In this document: positions 19,168 to 27,943 of the stretch, in pieces
How the letters are laid out: every line of letters starts with the position of its first letter
How positions within the stretch are numbered: the first letter of the stretch is position 1
Assembly (NCBI RefSeq): GCF_900129585.1
Contig: NZ_FQWF01000006.1
Span: forward strand, 1 to 64,000
Origin: Flavobacterium micromati
GTDB lineage: Bacteria; Bacteroidota; Bacteroidia; Flavobacteriales; Flavobacteriaceae
Reading direction: 5' to 3'
Length of the DNA stretch: 64,000 nt
The notes under the pieces: model-generated
Told to the model about the DNA's origin: nothing
Database searches by the model: none
The model's input: only the letters and a program-made list of their open reading frames with translations
Position numbers and translations under genes: made by a program

Positions 19168-19177
19168 CTAAAAAATA

Positions 19178-19208
19178 AAAAACTCCATTATTTCTAATGG
19201 AGTTTGTT
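19178..19208 (-). terminator. Terminator of tRNA-Val
   Basis: AACTCCATTA pairs with TAATGGAGTT on the minus strand, followed by a T-rich run. It begins a few bases after the tRNA 3' end. Confidence 0.7.
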
Positions 19209-19211
19209 TTG

Positions 19212-19286
19212 TGGGCGATGAGGGGTTCGAACCCCCGACCCCCTCGGTGTAAACGAGGTGCTCTGAACCAGCTGAGCTAATCGCCC
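19212..19286 (-). tRNA. tRNA-Val (anticodon TAC)
   Basis: A full cloverleaf reads on the minus strand: acceptor GGGCGAT paired with ATCGCCC, D-arm AGCTCAGCTGGTTCAGAGC, anticodon stem CTCGT with loop TTTACAC (anticodon TAC), and T-arm GGGGGTTCGAACCCC. The discriminator base is A and CCA is not encoded. It is the intact last unit of a three-unit tandem. Confidence 0.95.
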
Positions 19287-19371
19287 TAAACAATTTCGTT
19301 TCTTTCGATTCCGTTATTGCGTCTGCAAATATACATCTCTTTTCTAAATTAGCAAGTAAAAAATATAATAA

Positions 19372-20592
19372 TTATAAAATTTCTGCAACTACAAAAGTAC
19401 TTCCGCCTACATAAATAAAATCTGCCCTTGAGGCTTTACTTGCTGCAAAAGTATAAGCATCTGAAACAGAATTAAATACTTCGCCATATAGTTCGTAATT
19501 GATCGCTTTTTGTTGCAAAATAATCGCATTTAAACCACGTGGTATATTTGGTTTACAGAAATAGTAAATCGCTTTTTTAGGAAATAATGGTAGAATTTCG
19601 TCTAAATCTTTGTCGTTTACTACTCCTAGGACAATGTGTAACGTTTCAAAAACTTCCTTTTCAATTTGATTGAGCACTATTTCCAAACCATGTTTGTTAT
19701 GAGCCGTATCACAAATTACTTTTGGCGAATTTCCTATTTGTTGCCACCTACCTCTGAACCCTGTATTTTCGACTATATTTAACAAACCAGAACTTATATT
19801 TTTTTGACTTATTTTAAATTTATTTTGTTGATTAAGAATGGTGATGGTTTGGACAACTGTTTTCTTATTTTGCACCTGGTAATCGCCAATTAAATCTGAA
19901 GCGTAATCTTTAGAAATTAAATCTGCAGCAAAATAGATCGCCGATTCATTTTCTTTGGCTTTAGCCAAAAAAACAGGCTTACTTTGAGAAATATATTCCC
20001 CAATAACAATCGGAACTTTAGGTTTTATAATTCCTGCTTTCTCAAAAGCGATTAATTCAATCGTGTTTCCTAAAAATTGAGTGTGATCTAATCCTATATT
20101 TGTTATCACCGAAACAAGAGGCATAATAATATTAGTTGCGTCTAATCTACCGCCCATTCCTACTTCGATAATGGCAATATCCACTTCTTCGTGTGCAAAG
20201 TACTCAAAGGCTAAACCAACTGACATTTCAAAGAAACTAAAAGCTTCTTTTTCTAAATAAGCTTTGTGTTTTTTTATAAACGAGCACACAAAATCCTCTG
20301 AGATTTCGATGCCGTTAATTTTAATTCTTTCACGATAGTCTTTTAAATGTGGAGATGTATATAAACCAACTTTGTATCCTGCTTCTTGTAGAATTGATGA
20401 TAACATGTGCGATGTAGACCCTTTCCCGTTTGTTCCTGCAACATGGATACAGTGCAAGTTTTTTTCAGGATTTCCCAAGTGATTTGAAAGTGAAACAATA
20501 TTTGTTAAGTCCTCCTTGTAAGCAGATGCGCCTTGAGTTTGATACATTGGGAGCTGCGTAAACATCCATTGCGTAGTTTCTTGGTAATTCAT
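19372..20592 (-). CDS. folC: Dihydrofolate synthase / folylpolyglutamate synthase
   Basis: ATP-dependent addition of glutamate to dihydropteroate and folates. 406 residues with the Mur-ligase-like P-loop GTNGKGST at 53-60, SPHLKDYRERIKING, IEVGMGGRLDATNI, and the C-terminal CDTAHNKHGL and VGGSTFVVAE motifs. It lies 38 bases after the TonB-like gene on the same strand and probably belongs to the same transcript. Confidence 0.95.
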   Translation of the reverse strand: MNYQETTQWMFTQLPMYQTQGASAYKEDLTNIVSLSNHLGNPEKNLHCIHVAGTNGKGSTSHMLSSILQEAGYKVGLYTSPHLKDYRERIKINGIEISEDFVCSFIKKHKAYLEKEAFSFFEMSVGLAFEYFAHEEVDIAIIEVGMGGRLDATNIIMPLVSVITNIGLDHTQFLGNTIELIAFEKAGIIKPKVPIVIGEYISQSKPVFLAKAKENESAIYFAADLISKDYASDLIGDYQVQNKKTVVQTITILNQQNKFKISQKNISSGLLNIVENTGFRGRWQQIGNSPKVICDTAHNKHGLEIVLNQIEKEVFETLHIVLGVVNDKDLDEILPLFPKKAIYYFCKPNIPRGLNAIILQQKAINYELYGEVFNSVSDAYTFAASKASRADFIYVGGSTFVVAEIL

Positions 20593-20630
20593 ATTGTCAT
20601 TAAATAATATAAAGTCAAAGGTACTTTTTA

Positions 20631-21428
20631 TTATTCTCCAATTTTAAAATTAACAGTTATAAAACCAATTTGAGTTTCGGGAGCATTTTCGTCTGGCTGC
20701 CATTTGTGCTTTCGGGCTGTAGCTAAAGCGGGCTCTATTAAGCAGGGATTTGTATTTGTAGTGCCTTTAGTGTATTTAGCAGCTATGACATTCCCATTTC
20801 TATTGACTGTTATTTGAACCACCACAGTTCCAAATTCATTACATTTTTGTACTTCCTTTCCTCTAGAGCTGATGTTTCTGCCATTTAAACCCCATCCACT
20901 ACCTGTGCCGCTTCCGCTGCCTGATCCATAGTAACTATTGGCATAAGGATTTCCATTTGGACTGCCTTTGTCACCAGCAATATTATCATTTCCTTGTCCG
21001 CCTTGAGCTTTACCCTCAGATTTTGGACCATTTATTAAACTAGATAATGCATCAGAAGTACTTTTAGAAGGTTTTGGGTTCTCCTTTGGCTTTGGTTTAA
21101 CTTCTTCTTTAGCCGCTTGTTTAGTAGGTTGATTTTTTTTTGTTGCTTTAATAACTACTGCTTCTTCAATTTCTTGCGAAAGTACTTCATCGTTATTGGA
21201 TGCAGCTTCCTTTGCCGCAATAGCTTTTGGTGCTGATTGTATAGCTTCTGTTGGCTGAATATTTCCTGAACCAAATTCTGTTGTTCCAAAATTGATTGCT
21301 ATTCCGTTTTCAGGAGGTGGATCTAAAGAGGTTAACCCTAAATAAAAGAACAAAATAAATAGAATCACGAAAATAATAGACGTGATTGCAAATGATTTTT
21401 TTTCTTCTTCTGTTTTAATGTATTTCAT
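20631..21428 (-). CDS. TonB-like energy transducer
   Basis: 265 residues. A cytoplasmic start is followed by one membrane segment (about 14-34), a Lys/Pro-rich spacer (PTKQAAKEEVKPKPKENP), a Gly/Ser-rich stretch, and a C-terminal TonB/TolA-like domain (GTVVVQITVNRNGNVIAAKY ... FITVNFKIGE). It is predicted to couple proton motive force from the adjacent ExbB/ExbD pair to outer-membrane transport, or to act as a TolA analogue. Third gene of the exbB-exbD-tonB order, 32 bases after exbD. Substrate unknown. Confidence 0.85.
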   Translation of the reverse strand: MKYIKTEEEKKSFAITSIIFVILFILFFYLGLTSLDPPPENGIAINFGTTEFGSGNIQPTEAIQSAPKAIAAKEAASNNDEVLSQEIEEAVVIKATKKNQPTKQAAKEEVKPKPKENPKPSKSTSDALSSLINGPKSEGKAQGGQGNDNIAGDKGSPNGNPYANSYYGSGSGSGTGSGWGLNGRNISSRGKEVQKCNEFGTVVVQITVNRNGNVIAAKYTKGTTNTNPCLIEPALATARKHKWQPDENAPETQIGFITVNFKIGE

Positions 21429-21460
21429 GTAAAAATAGATTTTGCGTTAGGACGTAATTA

Positions 21461-21853
21461 TCATTTAGGTCTCACCGCTAAAACAACTTTAATTTGGTTT
21501 CGATTAGCAATGTCCAACACATTAACTGCTTTTTCAATAGGCACTCCTTCTTCAGCTCTCAAGATTATAGCCTTTTCTTTGTCGGCTGTAAACAAGGATA
21601 GTAATTTTGATTCTAGTTCGGTTTCTAATATTGGCTCTTTATCAATAAAAAATTCTAATTTTTTATTGATACTTACCGAGATATTTTTGTTACTATCTGT
21701 TTTTCCTTTCGCTTTTGGTAAAACTAAGTCAAGTGCATTAGTTGTGACCATTGTTGAAGTTAGCATAAAAAATATTAGCAATAGAAATACAATATCTGTC
21801 ATTGATGACATATTGAATTCAGCGCTTACTTTATTTCGTCCTCTTAAATTCAT
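21461..21853 (-). CDS. exbD: Biopolymer transporter ExbD/TolR
   Basis: 130 residues with the ExbD topology: a short cytoplasmic start, one membrane helix with the conserved acidic residue (MSSMTDIVFLLLIFFMLTS, Asp20), then a periplasmic domain. It forms the proton channel with ExbB and energises the TonB-like protein. It starts 2 bases after the exbB stop, consistent with coupled translation. Confidence 0.92.
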   Translation of the reverse strand: MNLRGRNKVSAEFNMSSMTDIVFLLLIFFMLTSTMVTTNALDLVLPKAKGKTDSNKNISVSINKKLEFFIDKEPILETELESKLLSLFTADKEKAIILRAEEGVPIEKAVNVLDIANRNQIKVVLAVRPK

Positions 21854-21855
21854 AA

Positions 21856-22560
21856 TTATGCAGGATCATTTAATAAATCTAAAAAATCTACAGCGTTTGC
21901 TTCCATTTGATGTACAATTTTATCTGTTTTAACCACCAAATGATTGTATCCAACATAAGCAATGATTCCTACAACTAATCCAACAACAGTGGTTGTCATA
22001 GCAGTATAAATTCCTTCAGATAGCGCACCTACTTCAATTTGTCCACCCGAACTTGCCATTTTATGAAATGCTTGGATCATACCTACGACAGTTCCAAGAA
22101 AACCAGTCATAGGACCTGCTCCAGATATTGTCGCTAACATACTTACATTTTTTTCGAGTTTGTATATTTCAAGTTTTCCAGCATTTTCAATTGCTGTGTT
22201 GATGTCATCAAGTGGCTTGCCTATTCGAGAAATTCCTTTTTCAATTAATCTTGCCACTGGTGACTTGTAATGGGCACATGTAATTTTAGCATTGTCGATA
22301 CGACCGTTTTTAATGTTATCCTTTATTTGAGACATAAAGTTAATATCAACTTTTGAGGCTGCATTTATAGCCATTAATCTTTCAAAATAAAGATATAATG
22401 CTACAAAAAGCATGATAAAAAGAGCTGTCATAATTATTTGACCCGCTAAACCTCCGCTAGTTAACAATTCAATAATCGATAATGTCTTTTCGACTGGGAC
22501 AGCTTCGGTTAAACTTTCTTGTGCAACAGACAAGGTGTCTGCTTGTAACAATAGACTCAT
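21856..22560 (-). CDS. exbB: MotA/TolQ/ExbB proton channel protein
   Basis: 234 residues with three membrane segments (about 38-60, 140-165, 185-210) and the family core TGFLGTVVGMIQAFHKMA and LSEGIYTAMTTTVVGLVVGI. First gene of an exbB-exbD-tonB-folC transcript. Whether it serves TonB or Tol-Pal function cannot be settled from this window. Confidence 0.93.
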   Translation of the reverse strand: MSLLLQADTLSVAQESLTEAVPVEKTLSIIELLTSGGLAGQIIMTALFIMLFVALYLYFERLMAINAASKVDINFMSQIKDNIKNGRIDNAKITCAHYKSPVARLIEKGISRIGKPLDDINTAIENAGKLEIYKLEKNVSMLATISGAGPMTGFLGTVVGMIQAFHKMASSGGQIEVGALSEGIYTAMTTTVVGLVVGIIAYVGYNHLVVKTDKIVHQMEANAVDFLDLLNDPA

Positions 22561-22670
22561 ATAATTTATATTTATTATGAAAACGCTAATGTATTATAAA
22601 AATTGCTAATTCATTGGATTAAAAATTCAATGCGAGATAAATTTATAAGAGCAGTTTTTCGCCAAATTGA

Positions 22671-22716
22671 ATAGTCAGTTTACACATTTAAATTCTCAAA
22701 TGTGTAAACTGACTAT
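22671..22716. repeat. Perfect 19-bp inverted repeat
   Basis: Arms 22671-22689 and 22698-22716 are perfectly complementary (ATAGTCAGTTTACACATTT) around the 8-base loop AAATTCTC. It lies between the dehydrogenase stop and exbB. No T-run follows on either strand, so a plain intrinsic terminator is not certain. Confidence 0.75.
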
Positions 22717-22756
22717 CTATTAAATTATAACTACAAACTGCTTTTAATTGCCTTAA

Positions 22757-23986
22757 TTATTGAAGCAATTGTTTCAACGCAATTTCAAATGCTGTAGCGC
22801 TTATATTAGTTTTTGAATTATTCAATGAATATGCTTTTTCGATGGCTTTTTTAATAGTCTCCGATGTATCGTTGAAAATTGCTTCATCAGTCATTTGTAC
22901 TTTCTTTTCCATGAAATAAGCAAATACGCGAGCCATTCCACAATTAGAAATAAAATCAGGAATTAAGCTTACTTTATGATCTACATCTTCCATTATTGGA
23001 CCAAAAAAGATTGCTTCATCAGCAAAAGGAACATTGGCACCGCAAGAAATGACTTCAAGTCCATTTGCAATTAAACTATCAATTTGTGATTGAGTTACTA
23101 ATCGAGAAGCAGCACAAGGGGTGAATATTTCGGCACCAATAGTCCATATTTTTTGATTGATTTCATTAAAGGGAATCATGTCCGCAGCAACCAACTTATT
23201 ACCGTCTTTTGCTAAAAATAAGGCTTTTATTTCTTCAAAAGTAAATCCTTCTTCATTGATAATACCGCCATCTCTATCAATTATACCAATTATTTTTGCA
23301 CCCATTTCGGCTAAGTAGAAAGCAGCAGCTGATCCTACATTGCCAAAACCTTGGACAATAGCTTTTTTACCTTTTACTTCACCGCCATAAATAGCGTAAT
23401 AATTGCGCACAGCTTCAGCAACACCGAAACCTGTTATCATATCAGCAACAGTATATTTTTTTGAAATATCAGGAGAGAATTTTGGATTTTCAATTACTTT
23501 GACAACGCCCTGACGCAGTTGTCCAATTCTGTTGATTTTATCTGCTTCTGTAGGCTTGAAATGCCCATTAAAAACGCCTTCTTGTGGATGCCACACGCCA
23601 CATTCTTCAGTCATTGGAATAACTTCATGTATTTCGTCAACATTTAAGTCTCCGCCGGTGCCGTAATAGCTTTTTAATAAGGGAGAAACCACTTTATACC
23701 AGCGTTGCAAAACACCTCTTTTTCTTGGATCGTTCGGGTCAAAATTAATCCCTGACTTAGCGCCACCGATAGCTGGTCCGGATACAGAAAATTTTACTTC
23801 CATTGTTTTTGCTAGAGATAGAACTTCATTTTTATCTAGTCCTTTTCTCATTCGAGTTCCGCCACCGGCTGCACCGCCACGTAATGAATTGATAACTGTC
23901 CAGCCTTCAGCTTCTGTTTCTGAATCTTTCCAGTGAAAAACTATTTCAGGTTCTTTATTTTCGAATATATTCAGTAAATCTTTCAT
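22757..23986 (-). CDS. Glu/Leu/Phe/Val dehydrogenase
   Basis: 409 residues. NAD(P)-linked oxidative deamination of an amino acid. The N-terminal substrate domain has GGAAGGGTRMRKGL and the catalytic-lysine segment GPAIGGAKSGINFDPNDPRK. The Rossmann domain has VQGFGNVGSAAAFYLAEMGAK. Family members include glutamate and leucine dehydrogenases, and the sequence alone does not fix the substrate. It is monocistronic, with a strong hairpin downstream. Confidence 0.9.
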   Translation of the reverse strand: MKDLLNIFENKEPEIVFHWKDSETEAEGWTVINSLRGGAAGGGTRMRKGLDKNEVLSLAKTMEVKFSVSGPAIGGAKSGINFDPNDPRKRGVLQRWYKVVSPLLKSYYGTGGDLNVDEIHEVIPMTEECGVWHPQEGVFNGHFKPTEADKINRIGQLRQGVVKVIENPKFSPDISKKYTVADMITGFGVAEAVRNYYAIYGGEVKGKKAIVQGFGNVGSAAAFYLAEMGAKIIGIIDRDGGIINEEGFTFEEIKALFLAKDGNKLVAADMIPFNEINQKIWTIGAEIFTPCAASRLVTQSQIDSLIANGLEVISCGANVPFADEAIFFGPIMEDVDHKVSLIPDFISNCGMARVFAYFMEKKVQMTDEAIFNDTSETIKKAIEKAYSLNNSKTNISATAFEIALKQLLQ

Positions 23987-24079
23987 TATTTTGCGATATG
24001 TTTAATTTTTGCAAATATAAAAAAGAATTTATGCGAACTGTTTATTATTTTAAAATATCTTAAAAAGATGTATTGATTG

Positions 24080-24661
24080 TTACTTACCTAACAACTCATC
24101 TTTCAAATCTTTATCAACTGGATTTTCGGATAACCAGATTCCGTAAAATGCTTTTTTAAATTCTAAACCTTTAATTTGTCCTTTGTAAGTACCATTTTTT
24201 GTAATCCAAAGCGATTCATCTTGTGGATTAAAAGTTAATTCGAATAAATCTCCTTTTTTAGTTACTTCTGTAGTCAACAAATATTCTAGTTCCTTCAGTT
24301 CCTTGCTAAATATCAAAATACCTTCATCTCCCACTGATTTCAACATTCCTTTTTCTAGCGCTTTTGATAATTTTTTCGAACTTACCAAGTCAGATGTGAT
24401 ATGCAATGTAATGGCCATCTCTGTTTGACTATCTAAAATTTGAGCGGCATCTTGGGAATATTTAGACAAGTATAAAGCTTGGACATATAAATCTGTGAAG
24501 AATTTTGAGCGTTGCCCAACACCATTCAAAGACATTGATTTTCCTTTAAATTCTAAAGTTCTTGGGACTTCAATGCCGTTGACATTGAAATTTTTTTGAG
24601 CATTGGCAGTATTAAGATTGAATAGTAATACTAAAGCGAGTAAAGACAGGAATTTTTTCAT
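24080..24661 (-). CDS. Exported chalcone-isomerase-like protein
   Basis: 193 residues with a signal peptide (FLSLLALVLLFNLNTANA) and a chalcone-isomerase-like fold: VNGIEVPRTLEFKGKSMSLN, GVGQRSKFFTDLYVQALYL, and a C-terminal FKKAFYGIWLSENPVDKDLK. Bacterial members are generally not flavonoid enzymes. Some bind fatty acids, and the role here is unknown. Confidence 0.8.
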   Translation of the reverse strand: MKKFLSLLALVLLFNLNTANAQKNFNVNGIEVPRTLEFKGKSMSLNGVGQRSKFFTDLYVQALYLSKYSQDAAQILDSQTEMAITLHITSDLVSSKKLSKALEKGMLKSVGDEGILIFSKELKELEYLLTTEVTKKGDLFELTFNPQDESLWITKNGTYKGQIKGLEFKKAFYGIWLSENPVDKDLKDELLGK

Positions 24662-25212
24662 AAGGGTAAATTTAGGTTGTTTGATTTAAAAATATTTGGA
24701 ACGTGCAAATTTAATTCAATCTCATTGATAAAGCATGTAATTTATAATAAATCTTGCGCAATGTAATTTATGCTCTATCTTATAATTTCTAAAAGTACGG
24801 GATGTTTTTTGATAATAATGTGGCAAAATTAATTTAATTCCAGTTCCAATATTTAAAAGTTGATTTTTTCAAATTATAAAAATTAGTAATACATGAAGTA
24901 TTTAATCTAAGACCGCAGTAGTTTGTCTAAAAACGAATGTAATTTTAAATAATAAAATAAATTAAAAAATCGAGCTTATAAAAAAGCAATGTTCATTTTG
25001 TATGTTCAAATACTACTTCGTAACAGATTGCTTCTTTTGTTTTACTAATTGACTTTATTTAGAGTTGTTTTAGATAATGCTTTTTCGATTCCATTTTCTA
25101 TTTATTACAGTAAAGACGATAGCTGGGGTAACTTTAATTTCACTTTGAGTTATTGCAATAATTATTTTGAAGAGTTGCTTTTTTTAAACAGTCGCTAATT
25201 TGGCGAAAACGT
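24662..25212. other. Gene-free stretch, 0.55 kb
   Basis: AT-rich, with stops in all frames and no convincing gene. The only signal I can support is the promoter near its right end, listed separately. Confidence 0.5.
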
Positions 25213-25242
25213 TTGAAATTTAATTATTAATAATTACTTTTG
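25213..25242 (+). promoter_or_regulatory. Predicted promoter of the acyl-CoA dehydrogenase
   Basis: TTG at 25213-25215, a 19-base spacer and TACTTTTG at 25235-25242 fit the flavobacterial TTG / TAnnTTTG consensus. The gene starts 37 bases downstream. Confidence 0.6.
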
Positions 25243-25279
25243 GGAACGAATTTAAGAACACTTAATTTATAATAAAAAT

Positions 25280-26419
25280 ATGGATTTTAATCTAACCGAG
25301 GAGCATTTAATGATTCAACAAGCAGCCCGCGATTTTGCAACCGCTGAGCTTTTGCCTGGAGTAATAGAAAGAGATGAACATTCTAAGTTTCCCACTGAGC
25401 AAGTGAAGATGATGGCTGATTTAGGTTTTATGGGAATGATGGTAGATCCTAAATATGGCGGATCGGGTTTAGACAGTATCTCTTATGTTTTGGCAATGAC
25501 AGAAATTGCAAAAATTGATGCTTCTTCTGCGGTGATTATGTCTGTAAATAATTCGCTAGTTTGTGCGGGTATTGAAAAATATTGTAATGAAGAGCAAAAA
25601 ATGAAATACTTGGTGCCGCTTGCTAAAGGTAAAGTGATCGGAGCTTTTTGTTTATCTGAGCCTGAGGCTGGATCTGATGCAACTTCGCAAAAAACAACAG
25701 CAATTGATAAAGGCGATCACTATTTATTAAACGGAACAAAAAACTGGATAACAAACGGTTCTTCTGCTTCAACATATATTGTAATTGCTCAAACTGATAT
25801 TGAAAAAGGACACAAAGGAATCAATGCTTTTATTGTTGAGAAAGGCTGGGCTGGATTTGATATTGGTCCAAAAGAAAGAAAAATGGGTATTAGAGGTTCT
25901 GATACACATTCTTTAATGTTCAGCGATGTAAAAGTTCCAAAGGAAAACAGAATTGGCGCAGATGGATTTGGATTTGCATTTGCCATGAATGTTTTAAATG
26001 GTGGAAGAATAGGTATTGCATCTCAAGCATTAGGGATAGCAACTGGGGCTTATGAGATTGCTTTAAAATATTCTCACGAAAGAAAAGCATTTGGAAAAGA
26101 AATTTTCAATCATCAGGCTATTGCTTTCAAATTGGCTGACATGTACGTAAAAGTCACAGCCGCTAAATTATTGGTAATGAAGGCAGCTTGCGAAAAAGAC
26201 GAAGGTAAAGACATCGCGCATTCTGGTGCAATGGCAAAATTATATGCGTCAGAAATAGCTTTAGAAGTAGCTAATGAAGCTGTTCAAATTCACGGTGGAA
26301 ATGGTTATGTTGCTGAATATCATGTAGAACGTATGATGCGTGATTCTAAAATCACACAAATTTATGAAGGAACTTCTGAAATACAACGAATTGTAATTTC
26401 CAGAGGCTTAGTTTCTTAA
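25280..26419 (+). CDS. Acyl-CoA dehydrogenase
   Basis: FAD-dependent alpha,beta-dehydrogenation of acyl-CoA in fatty or branched-chain acid breakdown. 379 residues, the family's usual length. Signatures are GAFCLSEPEAGSDA, WITNGSSASTYIV (FAD and substrate loop), the ERKAFGKEI region, and the C-terminal VQIHGGNGYVAEY with QIYEGTSEIQRIVI, whose Glu is the expected catalytic base. Short/branched-chain specificity is likely but not provable. Followed by a good terminator. Confidence 0.95.
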   Translation: MDFNLTEEHLMIQQAARDFATAELLPGVIERDEHSKFPTEQVKMMADLGFMGMMVDPKYGGSGLDSISYVLAMTEIAKIDASSAVIMSVNNSLVCAGIEKYCNEEQKMKYLVPLAKGKVIGAFCLSEPEAGSDATSQKTTAIDKGDHYLLNGTKNWITNGSSASTYIVIAQTDIEKGHKGINAFIVEKGWAGFDIGPKERKMGIRGSDTHSLMFSDVKVPKENRIGADGFGFAFAMNVLNGGRIGIASQALGIATGAYEIALKYSHERKAFGKEIFNHQAIAFKLADMYVKVTAAKLLVMKAACEKDEGKDIAHSGAMAKLYASEIALEVANEAVQIHGGNGYVAEYHVERMMRDSKITQIYEGTSEIQRIVISRGLVS

Positions 26420-26436
26420 ATTATTATATTATCCTC

Positions 26437-26480
26437 TAAAAACCCTTTCTAATTTTGGTTAGAAAGGGTTTTGTTTTTTT
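26437..26480 (+). terminator. Terminator of the acyl-CoA dehydrogenase
   Basis: AAAACCCTTTCT pairs with AGAAAGGGTTTT around a 10-base loop, followed by GTTTTTTT. Confidence 0.85.
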
Positions 26481-26746
26481 AATACATTTACGAAAACTTA
26501 ATATATAACTTATTTGCTTTTTAATTGCGTTAGTTCTTTGATAAATAAACACACAATAATAAGCACGAGCCAAGCTATTTTGCTCGATTAAGTAATACCG
26601 TAATCTGTTTGAAGCTTTTCTTGTAATTTATTGATAATTAAATTGATGGCAGTGAACTTTTTATTTTGGTACTAATTACCTTTCTTTGCGGTATTCATTT
26701 TATTAAAGGTAAAGTGAGAAATGTTTTTTTGAATTAAAACACTAAT

Positions 26747-27235
26747 ATGCTGATACCCTCGATACATAAAAGTCTAAACGAACTCATTGATTTATTAAAT
26801 CAATTGTCGCAAAAAGAATACTCGAAATCCTGCGCTGAATTAAGCAATGCAACTATTGGTGAGCACACCAGACATATTATCGATATGTTTCAATGCTTAG
26901 AAAATCAATGTGACTCTGGGATTGTAAATTATGACAGTAGAGAGCGCAATATCCGTATTCAAACCGATACCGAATTTGCCATTGAAAATATCGTTGATAT
27001 TCAAAAGAATTTAGATAAAAAAAACGTGAATCTAGAGTTGTTACAAGTTATCGATGGAGAAGAAGTTAGGATCGATAGTAACTATTACAGAGAATTACTT
27101 TATAATTTAGAGCATTGTATTCATCATCAAGCACTTATAAAAGTAGCGATATTACAATGTGAAACGGTAAAAATAGATCCAAATTTTGGTGTTGCGCGAT
27201 CTACAATTGAATATAGGAATCAATGTGCACAGTAA
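26747..27235 (+). CDS. DinB/YfiT-like protein
   Basis: 162 residues, all-helical, with metal-site-like histidines spaced as in the DinB four-helix bundle (GEHTRHIIDM and HCIHHQALIK). DinB/YfiT proteins are metal-dependent, and many are thiol transferases or of unknown function. First gene of a close run that includes NRDE, ATP-grasp, LysE-like and M28 genes; it overlaps the next gene by 13 bases, so the pair is cotranscribed. Confidence 0.72.
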   Translation: MLIPSIHKSLNELIDLLNQLSQKEYSKSCAELSNATIGEHTRHIIDMFQCLENQCDSGIVNYDSRERNIRIQTDTEFAIENIVDIQKNLDKKNVNLELLQVIDGEEVRIDSNYYRELLYNLEHCIHHQALIKVAILQCETVKIDPNFGVARSTIEYRNQCAQ

Positions 27236-27933
27236 GCTTTGTATCAACAAGTGATAAAATTATCATTACTTCTAACCGAGATGAGCAAATAATAAGACCA
27301 AACGCGGTTTCACCAAAGTTTTACTCCATCAATGGATTTAATCTAATATATCCAAAAGATTCAAAAGCAGGCGGCACTTGGTTTGTTGCAAGTGAAAGCG
27401 GAACCATTTTAGTACTTCTAAATGGAGCCAAAGAAAAGCACCAGGTACAGCCTCCGTACCGAAAAAGTCGCGGTCTAGTTGTGTTGGATTTAATTAGCTG
27501 TTTTTCGCCAAAAGATTTCTGGAATGAAATTGATTTAGATAACATCGAGCCATTTACTTTAGTTTTATTTCAAAATAATTTATTGTTTCAATTACGATGG
27601 AACGGCACTGAGAAAGAAACGATCTCATTAGATACAAATCAAAAACATATTTGGTCTTCATCAACTTTATATCCAGCGGCTATTCATGAAAAACGCTCTA
27701 AATGGTTTTATACTTTTATTGATCAAATCGATGAAATTTCTGAATCAAAAATGTACGATTTCCATAGCAAAACTGAAACGCAAAACATCGAAAATGGATT
27801 AGTGATCAATAGAAACGATGCGCTTAAAACATTAAGTATCACACAAGCAGTTTTAGAAAATAAAAAAGTGACTGTTCAGCATTATGATTTAATTTCGAAT
27901 CAAGATTTCTCTACTTCATTCCCCATTATTTAA
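27223..27933 (+). CDS. NRDE family protein (TANGO2-like)
   Basis: 236 residues beginning MCTVSF, with the NRDE motif as SNRDE near residue 24 and GGTWFVASESG. The N-terminal Cys2 and the fold recall Ntn-hydrolase-like proteins. Eukaryotic relatives (TANGO2) are linked to haem or lipid handling, and the bacterial role is unclear. It overlaps the DinB-like gene by 13 bases. Confidence 0.85.
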   Translation: MCTVSFVSTSDKIIITSNRDEQIIRPNAVSPKFYSINGFNLIYPKDSKAGGTWFVASESGTILVLLNGAKEKHQVQPPYRKSRGLVVLDLISCFSPKDFWNEIDLDNIEPFTLVLFQNNLLFQLRWNGTEKETISLDTNQKHIWSSSTLYPAAIHEKRSKWFYTFIDQIDEISESKMYDFHSKTETQNIENGLVINRNDALKTLSITQAVLENKKVTVQHYDLISNQDFSTSFPII

Positions 27934-27943
27934 TCTATTTATT

